44,747 nucleotides of DNA from Ardenticatenaceae bacterium (GCA_030065875.1 JASJCR010000072.1:1-44747), one strand, 5' to 3'. Counted from the first letter of the stretch, positions 8,918 to 16,685 are shown. Notes: a model not told the origin generated them from the letters alone. Program-made: numbers and translations.

Positions 8918-9589
8918 TTACCCGGCGAGGGTGTTTTCCTGTTCGATGAAGCTAAATTCAGAACCGGGCAGCGTTTGGCGAAGGGCATCCATCAGGGCGG
9001 TCAGCGTCTGATCATCGGGGCAGTTTATTAGGTACGTGGCGTGGAGGGAGTCGATGGTGTGATCTAGACGGCGTAGATCGGCCGTCGTCACATGCTCCTT
9101 TAGCACTTCGTTGATTTGGGCAAAACCGGTTTCCTGATCGGCCGTTTGAATGTTCAAATAAAGATTGTTTTTCTGGGGGCGCAATTTTGATAACGTCCGA
9201 ACAAACATATAGCCCAATATGATCAGGAAGGCGATTATGGTGGTCAGCCGGTGATCCGCCCCCATACCCAAGCCGATGGCGATGGCGATAAAAAGATAAG
9301 CCAGCTCTTCCGGTTCCTTGATGGCGGTGCGGAAGCGGATAATCGAGAGCGCCCCAACCAATCCCAGCGACAGCGCCAGCGAAGATTTGACGACGCTGAT
9401 AATCAGGGCGGTGGTCACGGCGATGATGGGCAAAACTTGAGCCAATTTGGACCGATTGGAAAAAGAACGGCCGTATTCGGCGTAAAACCAGGCCAGCGAG
9501 GTACCGAGAAGGAGGGTCAATATCAAGTTGACGCTTAATGTGGTCAGCGATAAAGGGGCTGATTCAGTTAAATTTAAGAACTCTTCCAT
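8918..9589 (-). CDS. DUF4956 integral membrane protein
   Basis: This 223-aa protein has about four N-terminal membrane helices (roughly residues 14-135), including the family-typical stretch SLGLVGALSIIRFRTAIKEP, and then a soluble C-terminal domain of about 90 residues that looks like a ferredoxin-type alpha/beta fold. DUF4956 proteins commonly sit beside VTC-domain and CotH genes, as here. The start is placed at the ATG at 9589, with GGAG about 10 nt upstream; the frame extends 31 codons further but that stretch is not family-like. It is the first gene of the three-gene minus-strand unit, divergent from the GT-C-like gene at 9724. A transport or synthesis-platform role is inference. Confidence 0.85.
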   Translation of the reverse strand: MEEFLNLTESAPLSLTTLSVNLILTLLLGTSLAWFYAEYGRSFSNRSKLAQVLPIIAVTTALIISVVKSSLALSLGLVGALSIIRFRTAIKEPEELAYLFIAIAIGLGMGADHRLTTIIAFLIILGYMFVRTLSKLRPQKNNLYLNIQTADQETGFAQINEVLKEHVTTADLRRLDHTIDSLHATYLINCPDDQTLTALMDALRQTLPGSEFSFIEQENTLAG

Positions 9590-9723
9590 AAAGCGGGTTC
9601 TCCAGCAGAGGAAATTGAGAAAAATCCTCCTCTGTCGAAAAGGGTCAAAAGAACGGTTTCCGAGTATACCACCAAAATTCACCGACTTGCACGAACCGGA
9701 AGGCGGGTGATAATCGGGCCGTT

Positions 9724-11922
9724 ATGAATTTGGAAAGGACATCGAGGTATAAATGGCGGCGTGGATTTTCGATCCTGTGGCTGCTGATCCCGGTGTTGTT
9801 GGCTTGGGTGTGGGGCAATTATTTTTCCGATGATGGGTACATCTCCCTCCGTTTTGCCCAGACGATTGGGGGATGGGGTGATTTTACAGCGCAATTTCAG
9901 GCCACAAGTCAGGGGTACACCCCCTTGTCCCCGATTTCCTGGCTGGTGCTAGCCGCGCTGGCGATTCCAACCGGGCAGGCGGTGACGGCCGCCACGATGA
10001 TCAGTGCGTTGGGTTGGGGGGCGATGGCAGTAGTGTGGCAGCAGCTCCTGAGCGATTGGCGGCTCACTGTGATTGATTGGCTCGTTCCGCTGCTGTTGGT
10101 GATCGGGCCGATTGTTTTGCTGACCCAGGGCAGCTTTGTTTCCTGGTTTTTGGCGATATCCTGGCTGGCAATCTGGTTGACGATGCGACAAAGGTGGCGG
10201 GAGCAAACTTTGGTGCTGGCGATGCTCCCTCTGATCAGTCTATCGATCTCTGCGGCCGCGCTGATGATCATCCTGGTTATCTGGCGGATCATGATCACCC
10301 GAAATATACCGCGGTTTGCCGTCGGGCTGCTGGCCACGCTCTCTTTATTGATGCTGATGGGGATCGGCTGGCAGGTCGGCCGGGCCCCATTAACCATGAG
10401 CTTCCCGCTCGACGAGTGGGCCATCTGGAGCCAGAGCTGGCTCCGCACCGGTGAGTTTGTGTGGCTGTTTGTGCTGCTGGCGTTGGCGGCCGTCATCACA
10501 AAGCCGGAAACCCGGCCGATTGCTGCCTGGCTTCTTTTCGCCCTGCTGGATCCGAATCTGGTCGGACAAAGCGTGTTGATGACCGGTTTGCTGGCGCTGG
10601 CGGGTGTGGGCATTTTCCAGGTTGCCCGCTGGTTTGTCGATCGGCGGTGGCTTGAAGTAGACGACGGCAGGGCTTTTGGGGGAGTGGTTGGGGTGTTGTG
10701 CCTCTTGTTGATGGTGTCCTTCGCTGGAAAATATGATCGTTTGCCCCAGGCGGTGCGATCAAATGAAGCGGGGGAGTGGCTTAACAAAAATAGCGAAGGG
10801 GGGGTGTTGGTCGTTGCTTCACCGGCCGTCGGGTTTGCGGCCGACCGGACCTTTCGCCAGTGGTCCGGCCGCCCCGATCAGCAAAATTGGGCGGCGTTTA
10901 TTCGCCTGGCTGAGCAGTTGTCCCCCGACTACATCGTCACCAATCAGGCGCTGTTTTGGGATGGACTCATTTATCTAGAGTGGTGGCAAGATCGATTTGT
11001 GCGGGTGCATTCAGCCGGTGCTTATGAGGTCTGGCAGGCTGATTCGCAGCCCGCCTTAACGGCCGAAACGGTACCGTTGAACGTCCGGTTGGAAAATGGG
11101 GTTAAACTCGTCGGTTACCAGCAGTCGCCACCGCTGATTGCACCTGGTGAGGCGGTCAATGTTTCGCTCCATTTTCAAGTCGACGAGCCGTTTGGCGAGG
11201 GGTTTGCTACGGTGGTCTGGCTGCCGTCACCGCTCGATGGCTCCAATCAGGCCCAGCGTGACTTGTTGACCCCTCGCGCCGTGCCGTCAAACTGGTGGCG
11301 GCCGGGGCAAATTGTGACCGAGCAATTTGTCTTAACCACCACCGAGCAAATTTCCGTCGGCGGGTATCGCCTGACGGTCGCTTTTCGCGAGCAGGACACG
11401 TTTGACCGGATGCCCGTCTACCAAAATGACGACATCAACCCGGTGGATCGCATCCAGCTGGGTTATGTGGCGGTGCCGTGGGGTGGGGAGATCGGTGCGG
11501 CCGTCCCGCTCGATATTTCTTATGGGGATGAGATTCAGCTGGTGGGTGCCAATCTGCCAGCGGCGGAAACCAGCCCGGCCGCAGCTCTCGATATCGAGCT
11601 GTTTTGGCAGGCGCTTACGGCTGATCGGCCGCAATATGATTACACAATTTTTGTTCATCTGCTCAACGAGAGCGGGGAAATGGTGGCGAATGCCGACAGC
11701 TCGCCGCAGGGGGGAAGGTATCCCACTGGCGCGTGGGTTCCCGGCAGCCTGATTCCGGATACCCATCAACTGGTGTTGCCGGCCGATTTGCCAGCCGGCC
11801 GCTACGAAGTTCACGTTGGGGTTTATTTACCGGAGACCGGTGTGCGGCTGCCCGCGGTTGATGGGGACGGTCAACCGCTGCCAAACGGCTCGTTGATTTT
11901 GATGCCGTTGGTCGTTCGCTAA
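9724..11922 (+). CDS. GT-C-like polytopic membrane protein with C-terminal beta domain
   Basis: This 732-aa protein starts with a membrane region of roughly ten helices (about 15-320). The first luminal loop has NYFSDDGYISLRFA (32-45) followed by QGYTPLSP (63-70), a pattern typical of GT-C lipid-linked sugar transferases of the ArnT/PMT class, where the Asp pair takes part in catalysis. The soluble C-terminal half has two beta-sandwich-like segments (about 440-580 and 590-720) and ends LILMPLVVR, a tail shared with two secreted proteins at 76 and 4306. No strong Shine-Dalgarno site is visible at the first ATG. It is divergent from the DUF4956/CotH/VTC unit and convergent with a second CotH gene. 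Probably glycosylates envelope material; donor and acceptor unknown. Confidence 0.65.
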   Translation: MNLERTSRYKWRRGFSILWLLIPVLLAWVWGNYFSDDGYISLRFAQTIGGWGDFTAQFQATSQGYTPLSPISWLVLAALAIPTGQAVTAATMISALGWGAMAVVWQQLLSDWRLTVIDWLVPLLLVIGPIVLLTQGSFVSWFLAISWLAIWLTMRQRWREQTLVLAMLPLISLSISAAALMIILVIWRIMITRNIPRFAVGLLATLSLLMLMGIGWQVGRAPLTMSFPLDEWAIWSQSWLRTGEFVWLFVLLALAAVITKPETRPIAAWLLFALLDPNLVGQSVLMTGLLALAGVGIFQVARWFVDRRWLEVDDGRAFGGVVGVLCLLLMVSFAGKYDRLPQAVRSNEAGEWLNKNSEGGVLVVASPAVGFAADRTFRQWSGRPDQQNWAAFIRLAEQLSPDYIVTNQALFWDGLIYLEWWQDRFVRVHSAGAYEVWQADSQPALTAETVPLNVRLENGVKLVGYQQSPPLIAPGEAVNVSLHFQVDEPFGEGFATVVWLPSPLDGSNQAQRDLLTPRAVPSNWWRPGQIVTEQFVLTTTEQISVGGYRLTVAFREQDTFDRMPVYQNDDINPVDRIQLGYVAVPWGGEIGAAVPLDISYGDEIQLVGANLPAAETSPAAALDIELFWQALTADRPQYDYTIFVHLLNESGEMVANADSSPQGGRYPTGAWVPGSLIPDTHQLVLPADLPAGRYEVHVGVYLPETGVRLPAVDGDGQPLPNGSLILMPLVVR

Positions 11923-11934
11923 TCCAACAAATGT

Positions 11935-12185
11935 CAGCCGCAGATTAACACGGATTAACTCCGATATTTCTCTTTAATCCTTCGGCTGCGTTCAGGACAG
12001 GTTCTGCGGCCACTTGCAAACATCCGGTTCATCCCTACGGGGTCTGTGGACATTTACTTCATAAAATATTTTGTAAACTACCTAAGTAAATTGCAAGAAT
12101 TTTTCAAAATTTAATTGTCCACAGATTGCGCAGATTTTTGCAGATTACAGGAAAAAATCTGCGGCCATCTGCGTAATCTGCGGAC
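11935..12185. repeat. Two imperfect hairpins built from GATTA/CAGATT repeats
   Basis: This region separates two convergent genes. Hairpin 1: CAGCCG (11935-11940) and GGATTAA (11952-11958) pair with TTAATCC (11974-11980) and CGGCTG (11983-11988). Hairpin 2: 12117-12135 pairs with 12167-12185 at 17 of 19 positions, with an inner stem GCAGATT (12140-12146) / AATCTGC (12156-12162). The units resemble dispersed CAGATTACGCAGATT-type intergenic repeats. They may stop transcription from both sides, but no long U-tract is present. Confidence 0.6.
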
Positions 12186-12207
12186 AGGTTACTTCTAAAA
12201 AGTTTTT

Positions 12208-13998
12208 TTACTTAAAATGAGGGGCAATGGTGGTGTTCTCAGAAATGAGGTGGCGCAGGGTCGGCGTGTTGTCCTCGATTAACCGGCCGTTGATTTGCCA
12301 CCCGACAAACCGATAGCCCGGTTCCGGGACGGCCGTTAAGGTGATCGTCGTGTCCATGAAATAGCTGCCCGTAAACGGCAAATCGGGGGTTAAACGCTCG
12401 TTAAGCAAGACGGTGCCCTGGCCGGCGGCCGGTGGATTGAGGGTGAGCACCGCCGTCCCCGGCAAATCAAACCCATCCACAAATTGCTGGCGCACGATGG
12501 CGGTGCGTTGTTCGGCGAAAGTGTGCATTTCTGCGGCCGAGGCGTTCCAGTTGCCGGGGCTCCCCCAGCGAGCAATTTCATAACCGATGTCAGATGCCAA
12601 ATCCCTTTCTACCTCCGCCAGCTGGGCGGAAACATTTTCCGGCGCCAACACCGTGTTGAGCAGATCGGCCGCTCGCACCAAGAAGGCACTTCGAAAATCG
12701 GGATTGTCCCATAAGCTGCGGAAAAAGCGGGTGGCGATTTGCACTTCAGGGGTTTCGGGAGTCATGAGCCAGGCCACCATATCAAAATTCAGGTCACTTC
12801 TGGGCATCATCCCGAAACTGTAATCAACATCCCATAAAAACCACTGCCAGCGGCCCAGGGGATCATCCTGGCGAAAGAGGCGTTCGTTGTTGTAGGGCCA
12901 GTCGCTGTTGGCCGCGTACATCTGGAGAATGTAGTAGTCGATCATGCTGTCGACATCGATTTGAGCGGTCACATAGGCGTAATTGTCCGGATCAGCCAGA
13001 TCATTTTCAGCGGCATATGCTTCCAGATCAAGCCAGGCGTCAGCCGCGGTGGTTTGCGCATTTTCGCGATGGGGCGAGTCTACAATCTGCACGGGATCAA
13101 TGCCGTAATGATCCTGGAAAAAGGTATCGTCGGCGCGCTCCCGCAGGTGGTAAATGCCCCACAATTCCCCATTGAGAAAAAGCAGGACCGGCTGATTGTA
13201 GGTGGTGGGGATTTCGATTTGCCGGGCCAATTTGGCCATCAGCTGGGTGCGCATCAGGGTCCAGTTTGCGGCTGAGCTGGCGATATCTTGCCCGCCGCTG
13301 TGTATAACCAGCCGGTCAAAGGAGGTTACATCGCTTTCGGGGAACAGCGAGTAATTCAGCCGGCCCAAGCCGTAGTCGCGGCGGAAGTAGAGGCGCAGGG
13401 ATTGTTTCTCATAAAAGCGGCTGGCCTGCCCGTGGAGCCGTACCCCCACCGGTTCTTGAAATCCCAGCCGGCCGTTTTCATCCAGGTAGGTGATCGTGGC
13501 CACTCTCTCCCACTCCCGGCCGCTCATGGTTGGGTTTGATAAGATGCCGCGTTCTTCGCCCCATAAATCATTCGGTGCCGCAACCAGGGAAACGATGGGC
13601 AGATTGGTAATGGTGCCCATCACGTACGATCCCGACGCTTCGTCGCTCATCGTGCCATCCGGGAAAATGGTGCGGGCGCGAATGACGGTGATGTTGGGTT
13701 CAGCGGCGCTGAGGGGAATGGGAGATTGATACACGGCTGCGGATTCCGGGGTGGGTGGGCGGCCGTTTGTGGTGTAAATGATTTGCGCTTCTGGCAGCCG
13801 AGGGATGGTCAACGTGAGCGAGAAGCTCTCTTCGTAAACCCCTGATCTGGCCGAAAAGGTCGGTGGTGGCTGCGGATCGGCCGCGGGAGAGGGGGCTAGG
13901 GTTTGGTCGAGGGCTGAGGATAAAAAGATGATGCCGGCCGTGCTTAACACGATGATTAGGGGCCAGAAAAATCGGGATATTTTTGTATTTAAACTCAT
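12208..13998 (-). CDS. CotH-family kinase-like protein with chitobiase C-terminal-type domain
   Basis: This 596-aa protein has an N-terminal hydrophobic anchor or signal (about 10-30). A chitobiase/beta-hexosaminidase C-terminal-type beta domain follows (about 48-125, with IIYTTNGRPPTPES). The CotH kinase-like core spans about 133-510: LHGQASRFYEKQSLRLYFR, then LLFLNGELWGIYHLRERADD (272-291), then RWQWFLWDVDYSFGM (383-397). The last contains the W-D-x-D-x-x-F-G motif expected of the catalytic Asp region. A C-terminal bacterial Ig-like region (GYRFVGWQINGRLI) closes it. Unlike the CotH protein at 7257 it keeps the catalytic-looking residues. It lies convergent to the GT-C-like gene and is probably exported. 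Its substrate is unknown. Confidence 0.8.
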   Translation of the reverse strand: MSLNTKISRFFWPLIIVLSTAGIIFLSSALDQTLAPSPAADPQPPPTFSARSGVYEESFSLTLTIPRLPEAQIIYTTNGRPPTPESAAVYQSPIPLSAAEPNITVIRARTIFPDGTMSDEASGSYVMGTITNLPIVSLVAAPNDLWGEERGILSNPTMSGREWERVATITYLDENGRLGFQEPVGVRLHGQASRFYEKQSLRLYFRRDYGLGRLNYSLFPESDVTSFDRLVIHSGGQDIASSAANWTLMRTQLMAKLARQIEIPTTYNQPVLLFLNGELWGIYHLRERADDTFFQDHYGIDPVQIVDSPHRENAQTTAADAWLDLEAYAAENDLADPDNYAYVTAQIDVDSMIDYYILQMYAANSDWPYNNERLFRQDDPLGRWQWFLWDVDYSFGMMPRSDLNFDMVAWLMTPETPEVQIATRFFRSLWDNPDFRSAFLVRAADLLNTVLAPENVSAQLAEVERDLASDIGYEIARWGSPGNWNASAAEMHTFAEQRTAIVRQQFVDGFDLPGTAVLTLNPPAAGQGTVLLNERLTPDLPFTGSYFMDTTITLTAVPEPGYRFVGWQINGRLIEDNTPTLRHLISENTTIAPHFK

Positions 13999-14068
13999 TC
14001 AGAACAGATTAGCGATCAAGTTTTTCTCCGGTCAAAATTCGGCAGATAACTCAGAGGATGATAACAAA

Positions 14069-14096
14069 AGACCGCTAAGGGGTCCGTTAGCGGTCT
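14069..14096 (-). terminator. Rho-independent terminator of the Phd/DUF2442/DUF4160 operon
   Basis: AGACCGCTAA (14069-14078) pairs with TTAGCGGTCT (14087-14096) around an 8-nt loop. On the minus strand it is followed by TTTTGTT. It lies 65 nt after the stop of the gene at 14162. Confidence 0.85.
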
Positions 14097-14161
14097 AAAA
14101 GAAGCTTTAATTTTAAGGCACCCCAAAGAGGATCTATCTCGAACCACTCTGTGATTCTCAG

Positions 14162-14386
14162 TTACTGATACCGGCGACCTTCGGCGATAAAGGTGATGAT
14201 TTCTTCAGCCGTGATATCTAGATCGATCCCTTCGACGTTAAGAGGGGACCTTGTTGAAATTTCAGGACGAATGACAAACACTTGCCCATCACGGCGTTTG
14301 ATGCGAACTTCTCCTTCGGCGGCCGCTTTGTCCAGCAGGGTAGCCAGATTTTGCTGGGCTTCTGAATAGGTAAAAACTATCGTCAT
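14162..14386 (-). CDS. Phd/YefM-like antitoxin
   Basis: This 74-aa protein begins MTIVFTYSEAQQNLATLLDKAAAEGEVRIKRRDGQ..., the pattern of the Phd/YefM DNA-binding antitoxin fold: a first strand, a helix with the S/A-x-A-x-x-x-L motif, then a strand with R-x-G-x-x-x-V. These proteins repress their own operon and neutralise a partner toxin through the C-terminal tail. It is the last gene of a minus-strand run, 14 nt after the DUF2442 gene. No RelE, Doc or PIN toxin of the usual kind follows it; a terminator comes next. It may pair with DUF2442 or DUF4160, or be a solitary survivor. The family call is good, the partner is not known. Confidence 0.75.
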   Translation of the reverse strand: MTIVFTYSEAQQNLATLLDKAAAEGEVRIKRRDGQVFVIRPEISTRSPLNVEGIDLDITAEEIITFIAEGRRYQ

Positions 14387-14400
14387 GACGGAGTATTTAG

Positions 14401-14694
14401 CTAAGAAGGCTCAGATTCTTGTTTCCAGGCTGGTTCAAGACCATAGTAAAGGACATCTGGGTCGATATCGGCCCCATTGGGCCAGCAAATTGTGCCCCCT
14501 TCTAGGCTCATGTCAGCGAAAATGTGGGGGTCCTTCCGTACTGGTTCAAAAATGGGGCCGCGCAAATAGGGCTCCAAGTCGATCTGTTTTTGTGTACCAT
14601 CAGCAAAGGTTAGCAGAACGCGAAAATCACCCAGTAGTTCAAATGCGGTGACGCGCACCAATGGTCCTAACTTTTTTAACTCTTTCATTTTCAT
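14401..14694 (-). CDS. DUF2442 family protein
   Basis: A 97-aa protein reading MKMKELKKLGPLVRVTAFEL... with DFRVLLTFADGTQKQIDLEPYL and a C-terminal WPNGADIDPDVLY, all typical of DUF2442. Its ATG at 14694 lies 1 nt after the stop of the upstream DUF4160 gene, which indicates translational coupling; the open frame reaches back to a TTG inside that gene, but the ATG is preferred. DUF2442 is regularly found next to DUF4160 and is suspected to be part of toxin-antitoxin-like modules. It has no membrane segment or signal. Biochemical function is unknown. Confidence 0.8.
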   Translation of the reverse strand: MKMKELKKLGPLVRVTAFELLGDFRVLLTFADGTQKQIDLEPYLRGPIFEPVRKDPHIFADMSLEGGTICWPNGADIDPDVLYYGLEPAWKQESEPS

Positions 14695-14695
14695 T

Positions 14696-14956
14696 CTAAT
14701 CCAGTGGATCAATTTGCTCTAACGCCTCCATGCGACGCGCTCGATGCCAGTTATCCATTAGTTCATAACGATTGAGAGATGCCCATTCTACCACCATGCT
14801 GTGTGCCCGTCTCGGAAGCTGGCCGCGTAAGGTTTCCAGAGTTTCAATGGTATAAACAGCCTCATCACCCGCATATTCAGCGTGGAAATGGGGTGGCGCA
14901 TGATCATTAAAATACATGTAAATGACGATTCCAAAGAAACGGCTTATCTGCGGCAT
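14696..14956 (-). CDS. DUF4160 family protein
   Basis: This 86-aa protein contains the family core MPQISRFFGIVIYMYFNDH followed by APPHFHAEYAGDEAVYTI. The H-x-P-P-H-F-H cluster is the hallmark of DUF4160. It is the first gene of a tight three-gene minus-strand operon: DUF4160, DUF2442 (1-nt gap), Phd-like antitoxin (14-nt gap), terminator. The pairing DUF4160-DUF2442 is common in bacteria and archaea and behaves as a mobile small-gene cassette. The presence of a Phd-like gene in the same transcript suggests a toxin-antitoxin role, but this is inference. Confidence 0.8.
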   Translation of the reverse strand: MPQISRFFGIVIYMYFNDHAPPHFHAEYAGDEAVYTIETLETLRGQLPRRAHSMVVEWASLNRYELMDNWHRARRMEALEQIDPLD

Positions 14957-15061
14957 TTTGAAGTTACAGGTTGATCTAACTTTCTAGAAGTATAACATAA
15001 ACGATTTTCGGAGTTTTTCGAGCCCAAATTAATAGATTAGACGTCATTTCACGCCTCTTAT

Positions 15062-15085
15062 TTGCACTTTTACCCAAAAGTGCAA
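15062..15085. repeat. Perfect 10-bp palindrome
   Basis: TTGCACTTTT (15062-15071) and AAAAGTGCAA (15076-15085) form a perfect inverted repeat with a 4-nt loop. It lies in the gap between the DUF4160 operon and the VapC-like gene, upstream of a possible degraded regulator reading on the plus strand. It could be an operator; no U-tract supports a terminator. Confidence 0.5.
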
Positions 15086-15100
15086 GTAAAGTCGCTCGCT

Positions 15101-15261
15101 ATTGGTGTAACTGCAAATAAGGAAATGCAGCTCGCCAAAACGCTGGACATCAACTTTACGATCGTACAGCACTGCGTGGACCAGCTGGATGATGCGCAAA
15201 TTGTACAGGAGATGACAGGCCAGGCCCTATTCGGCCGAGGCGATTATCAATGTGATTTCCT
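15101..15261 (+). pseudogene. Possible fragment of a helix-turn-helix regulator
   Basis: The plus strand encodes an uninterrupted stretch reading VTANKEMQLAKTLDINF followed by TIVQHCVDQLDDAQIVQEM. This looks like the DNA-reading helices of a winged-helix repressor (LAKxLDIN...TVQHxVDxL). There is no convincing start or ribosome site, and the frame then runs antisense into the VapC-like gene. It is best read as a decayed remnant in an accessory patch beside a tRNA. The call is tentative and rests on residue pattern only. Confidence 0.3.
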
Positions 15262-15272
15262 CGCCCTAGCCC

Positions 15273-15704
15273 CTATATCCCTTGCTCCAATGCTGCAATC
15301 AATTCACCTGGTTTCAAGACCGGCAGCAAGCCATCCCTGTAATCGCGCACGTTGCGGGTGACCAGATAATCCATTCGTGACCGAACGGCCGCCATCATTT
15401 GGACCGCATCCTCAAAGTCTGGGTAAGGCAAGTTGAGTGCCTGTTCGATCACACGCTGGTCAACCGTGGCCACCTCTAGAAATTGCAGCAATTCTGTGAT
15501 ACGGCTGCGTGCTGCGGCGGCCGATTGATCTCGTTGGTAGAGGTAAAACAAGGTTGTCCAGGAATGGGCAGCAAGCTTGGCGCCGATCCGGCCGGTTTCA
15601 GCTAGAGCAAGCACGCGTGCCGAATCCTGAAAATGGGGTTCCCGCCGCTGCAAGACGTCCAAAACGACATTTAAGTCGATCAGAACTTTAGGTGGACTGT
15701 TCAT
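15273..15704 (-). CDS. VapC-like PIN-domain toxin
   Basis: This 143-aa protein has the PIN ribonuclease layout: VLIDLNVVLDVLQRRE near the N-terminus (Asp10 as first metal ligand), a central DFEDAVQMMAA (96-106) with the second acidic group, and TRNVRDY (117-122) as the third. Such proteins cut RNA with magnesium and are held in check by the antitoxin encoded just upstream. Its ATG at 15704 overlaps the 3' end of the antitoxin gene by 17 nt, typical of VapBC-type pairs. Subgroup and RNA target cannot be told from sequence. Confidence 0.82.
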   Translation of the reverse strand: MNSPPKVLIDLNVVLDVLQRREPHFQDSARVLALAETGRIGAKLAAHSWTTLFYLYQRDQSAAAARSRITELLQFLEVATVDQRVIEQALNLPYPDFEDAVQMMAAVRSRMDYLVTRNVRDYRDGLLPVLKPGELIAALEQGI

Positions 15705-15933
15705 ATTTCTTGTTTAAATAATCGCGATAATCGTCAACGGTTACGTTCGGCGAAAGGGAGCCCACCAGCCTTTGTACGATTGGTGCGTTTGCGAACGGAT
15801 CGTCTTTAAGCGGCAGGCTGTCCAAATACACGGTAATTAGCCGTGTTAGGGTCGTATCATGCTCTGCTGCGTACTGTTTTGCCCGTTCGAGCAGGGCGGC
15901 CGGCACACGCACCGTCATTTTTTTTGTTTTCAT
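15688..15933 (-). CDS. VapB-like antitoxin (DUF6364-type)
   Basis: The start is placed at the ATG at 15933, with AAAGGA about 7 nt upstream; the frame runs on to 15978 but that part lies inside a palindromic operator. The 81-aa product begins MKTKKMTVRVPAALLERAKQYAAEHDTTLTRLITVYLDSL, a ribbon-helix-helix DNA-binding domain. The C-terminal tail (NVTVDDYRDYLNKKYEQST) should wrap the toxin. It overlaps the PIN toxin gene. A perfect 10-bp inverted repeat (15945-15978) directly upstream is a natural autoregulatory site. The family call is sound; the exact subfamily is less certain. Confidence 0.8.
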   Translation of the reverse strand: MKTKKMTVRVPAALLERAKQYAAEHDTTLTRLITVYLDSLPLKDDPFANAPIVQRLVGSLSPNVTVDDYRDYLNKKYEQST

Positions 15934-15944
15934 AGTCATTTCCT

Positions 15945-15978
15945 TTGCCGTACAGTGTAGCATTAAATTGTACGGCAA
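15945..15978. promoter_or_regulatory. Palindromic operator of the VapBC-like operon
   Basis: TTGCCGTACA (15945-15954) and TGTACGGCAA (15969-15978) are perfect inverted repeats separated by 14 nt. The half-site centres are 24 nt apart, about two helical turns, as expected for two ribbon-helix-helix dimers. The proximal half overlaps the antitoxin Shine-Dalgarno region. Confidence 0.7.
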
Positions 15979-16070
15979 TCAACGATGAAATATCGGTTTG
16001 TGGCTAAAAAACAAAAAACCCGTCTATATTTGCACGTTTGTACAAATTCGACAGGTTATGTCAAGCAAGG

Positions 16071-16143
16071 CACCCCAGGAAGGAATCGAACCCTCAACCT
16101 ACGGATTAGAAGTCCGGCGCTCTATCCATTGAGCTACTGGGGC
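16071..16143 (-). tRNA. tRNA-Arg (anticodon TCT)
   Basis: The minus strand folds into a cloverleaf: acceptor GCCCCAG paired with CTGGGGT (G1-U72 wobble), D-arm AGCTCAATGGATAGAGC, anticodon loop CTTCTAA with anticodon TCT, and T-arm AGGGTTCGATTCCTT. The 3' CCA is not encoded. It sits next to the toxin-antitoxin patch, as accessory genes often do, though no integrase or attachment-site copy was found. Confidence 0.95.
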
Positions 16144-16176
16144 CAAAAATGAACTGCAATTTTACGCTTGAAGGAG

Positions 16177-16629
16177 TTACTCGTCAAAGAAGGGGGTAAT
16201 CCCTTGATAAACCCGATTGCCGCTCAAAGTACGCAGCACCACGTCCCCAGACCTGTTCACCTGATCGGCGATTTCAGAAACGGCCATCGGCTGGTTGGCG
16301 TTGGCCAAAAGCACGCAAAAGACCGCATCAACCAGAGAGGATCGCTGGGCAAAATCATCGGGCAGCTGCTGGAAATACGTCTGCACGACAAACTGAAAGC
16401 CATCCACCCGTCGTACTTCACCGGTTTCCATGTCGACTAAATCAACCTCGTCAATATCCGGGTTAAACTGAATATCTTCGATACCCAGCGCCTGCAGGCG
16501 TGTAGACAGATAGGTTTTCAAATCCATCGTCGACTTCTCCCACCAGTCAAAATCGATGTGGAACTTTGTTTCTTCGGTGATTTGCCGAACAACAGGGGCT
16601 TTTACTTTGGGACGTGGATTTTTAGCCAA
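16177..16629 (-). CDS. Unrecognised protein with winged-helix-like C-terminus
   Basis: A 150-aa protein with no family I can name. A basic N-terminus (MAKNPRPKVKAPVVR) is followed by an acidic middle (FNPDIDEVDLVDMETGEVRRVDG). The end (SSLVDAVFCVLLANANQPMAVSEIADQVNRSGDVVLRTLSG) has the spacing of a winged helix, with NQPMAVSEIAD as the likely entry helix. It starts at TTG with AAGAGG about 8 nt upstream. It lies 56 nt downstream of the 526-aa gene at 16686 on the same strand, so the two are probably co-transcribed. A DNA-binding or chromatin-type role is suggested by the fold guess only. Confidence 0.6.
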   Translation of the reverse strand: MAKNPRPKVKAPVVRQITEETKFHIDFDWWEKSTMDLKTYLSTRLQALGIEDIQFNPDIDEVDLVDMETGEVRRVDGFQFVVQTYFQQLPDDFAQRSSLVDAVFCVLLANANQPMAVSEIADQVNRSGDVVLRTLSGNRVYQGITPFFDE

Positions 16630-16685
16630 GGAAAATACCTCTTAAGCGAAATAAGTTGTGTTTCTATCTCGAAGCGCGAAGCGGT

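Noticed and set aside
9909..10787. 292-codon minus-strand ORF opposite the GT-C-like gene
   Set aside because: Composition is Ser/Arg/Pro-rich shadow type; the plus strand has clear membrane helices and the GT-C pattern.
16071..16143. tRNA-Arg as integration site of a genomic island
   Set aside because: Accessory genes lie next to it, but no integrase and no repeated tRNA 3' end was found in the window.
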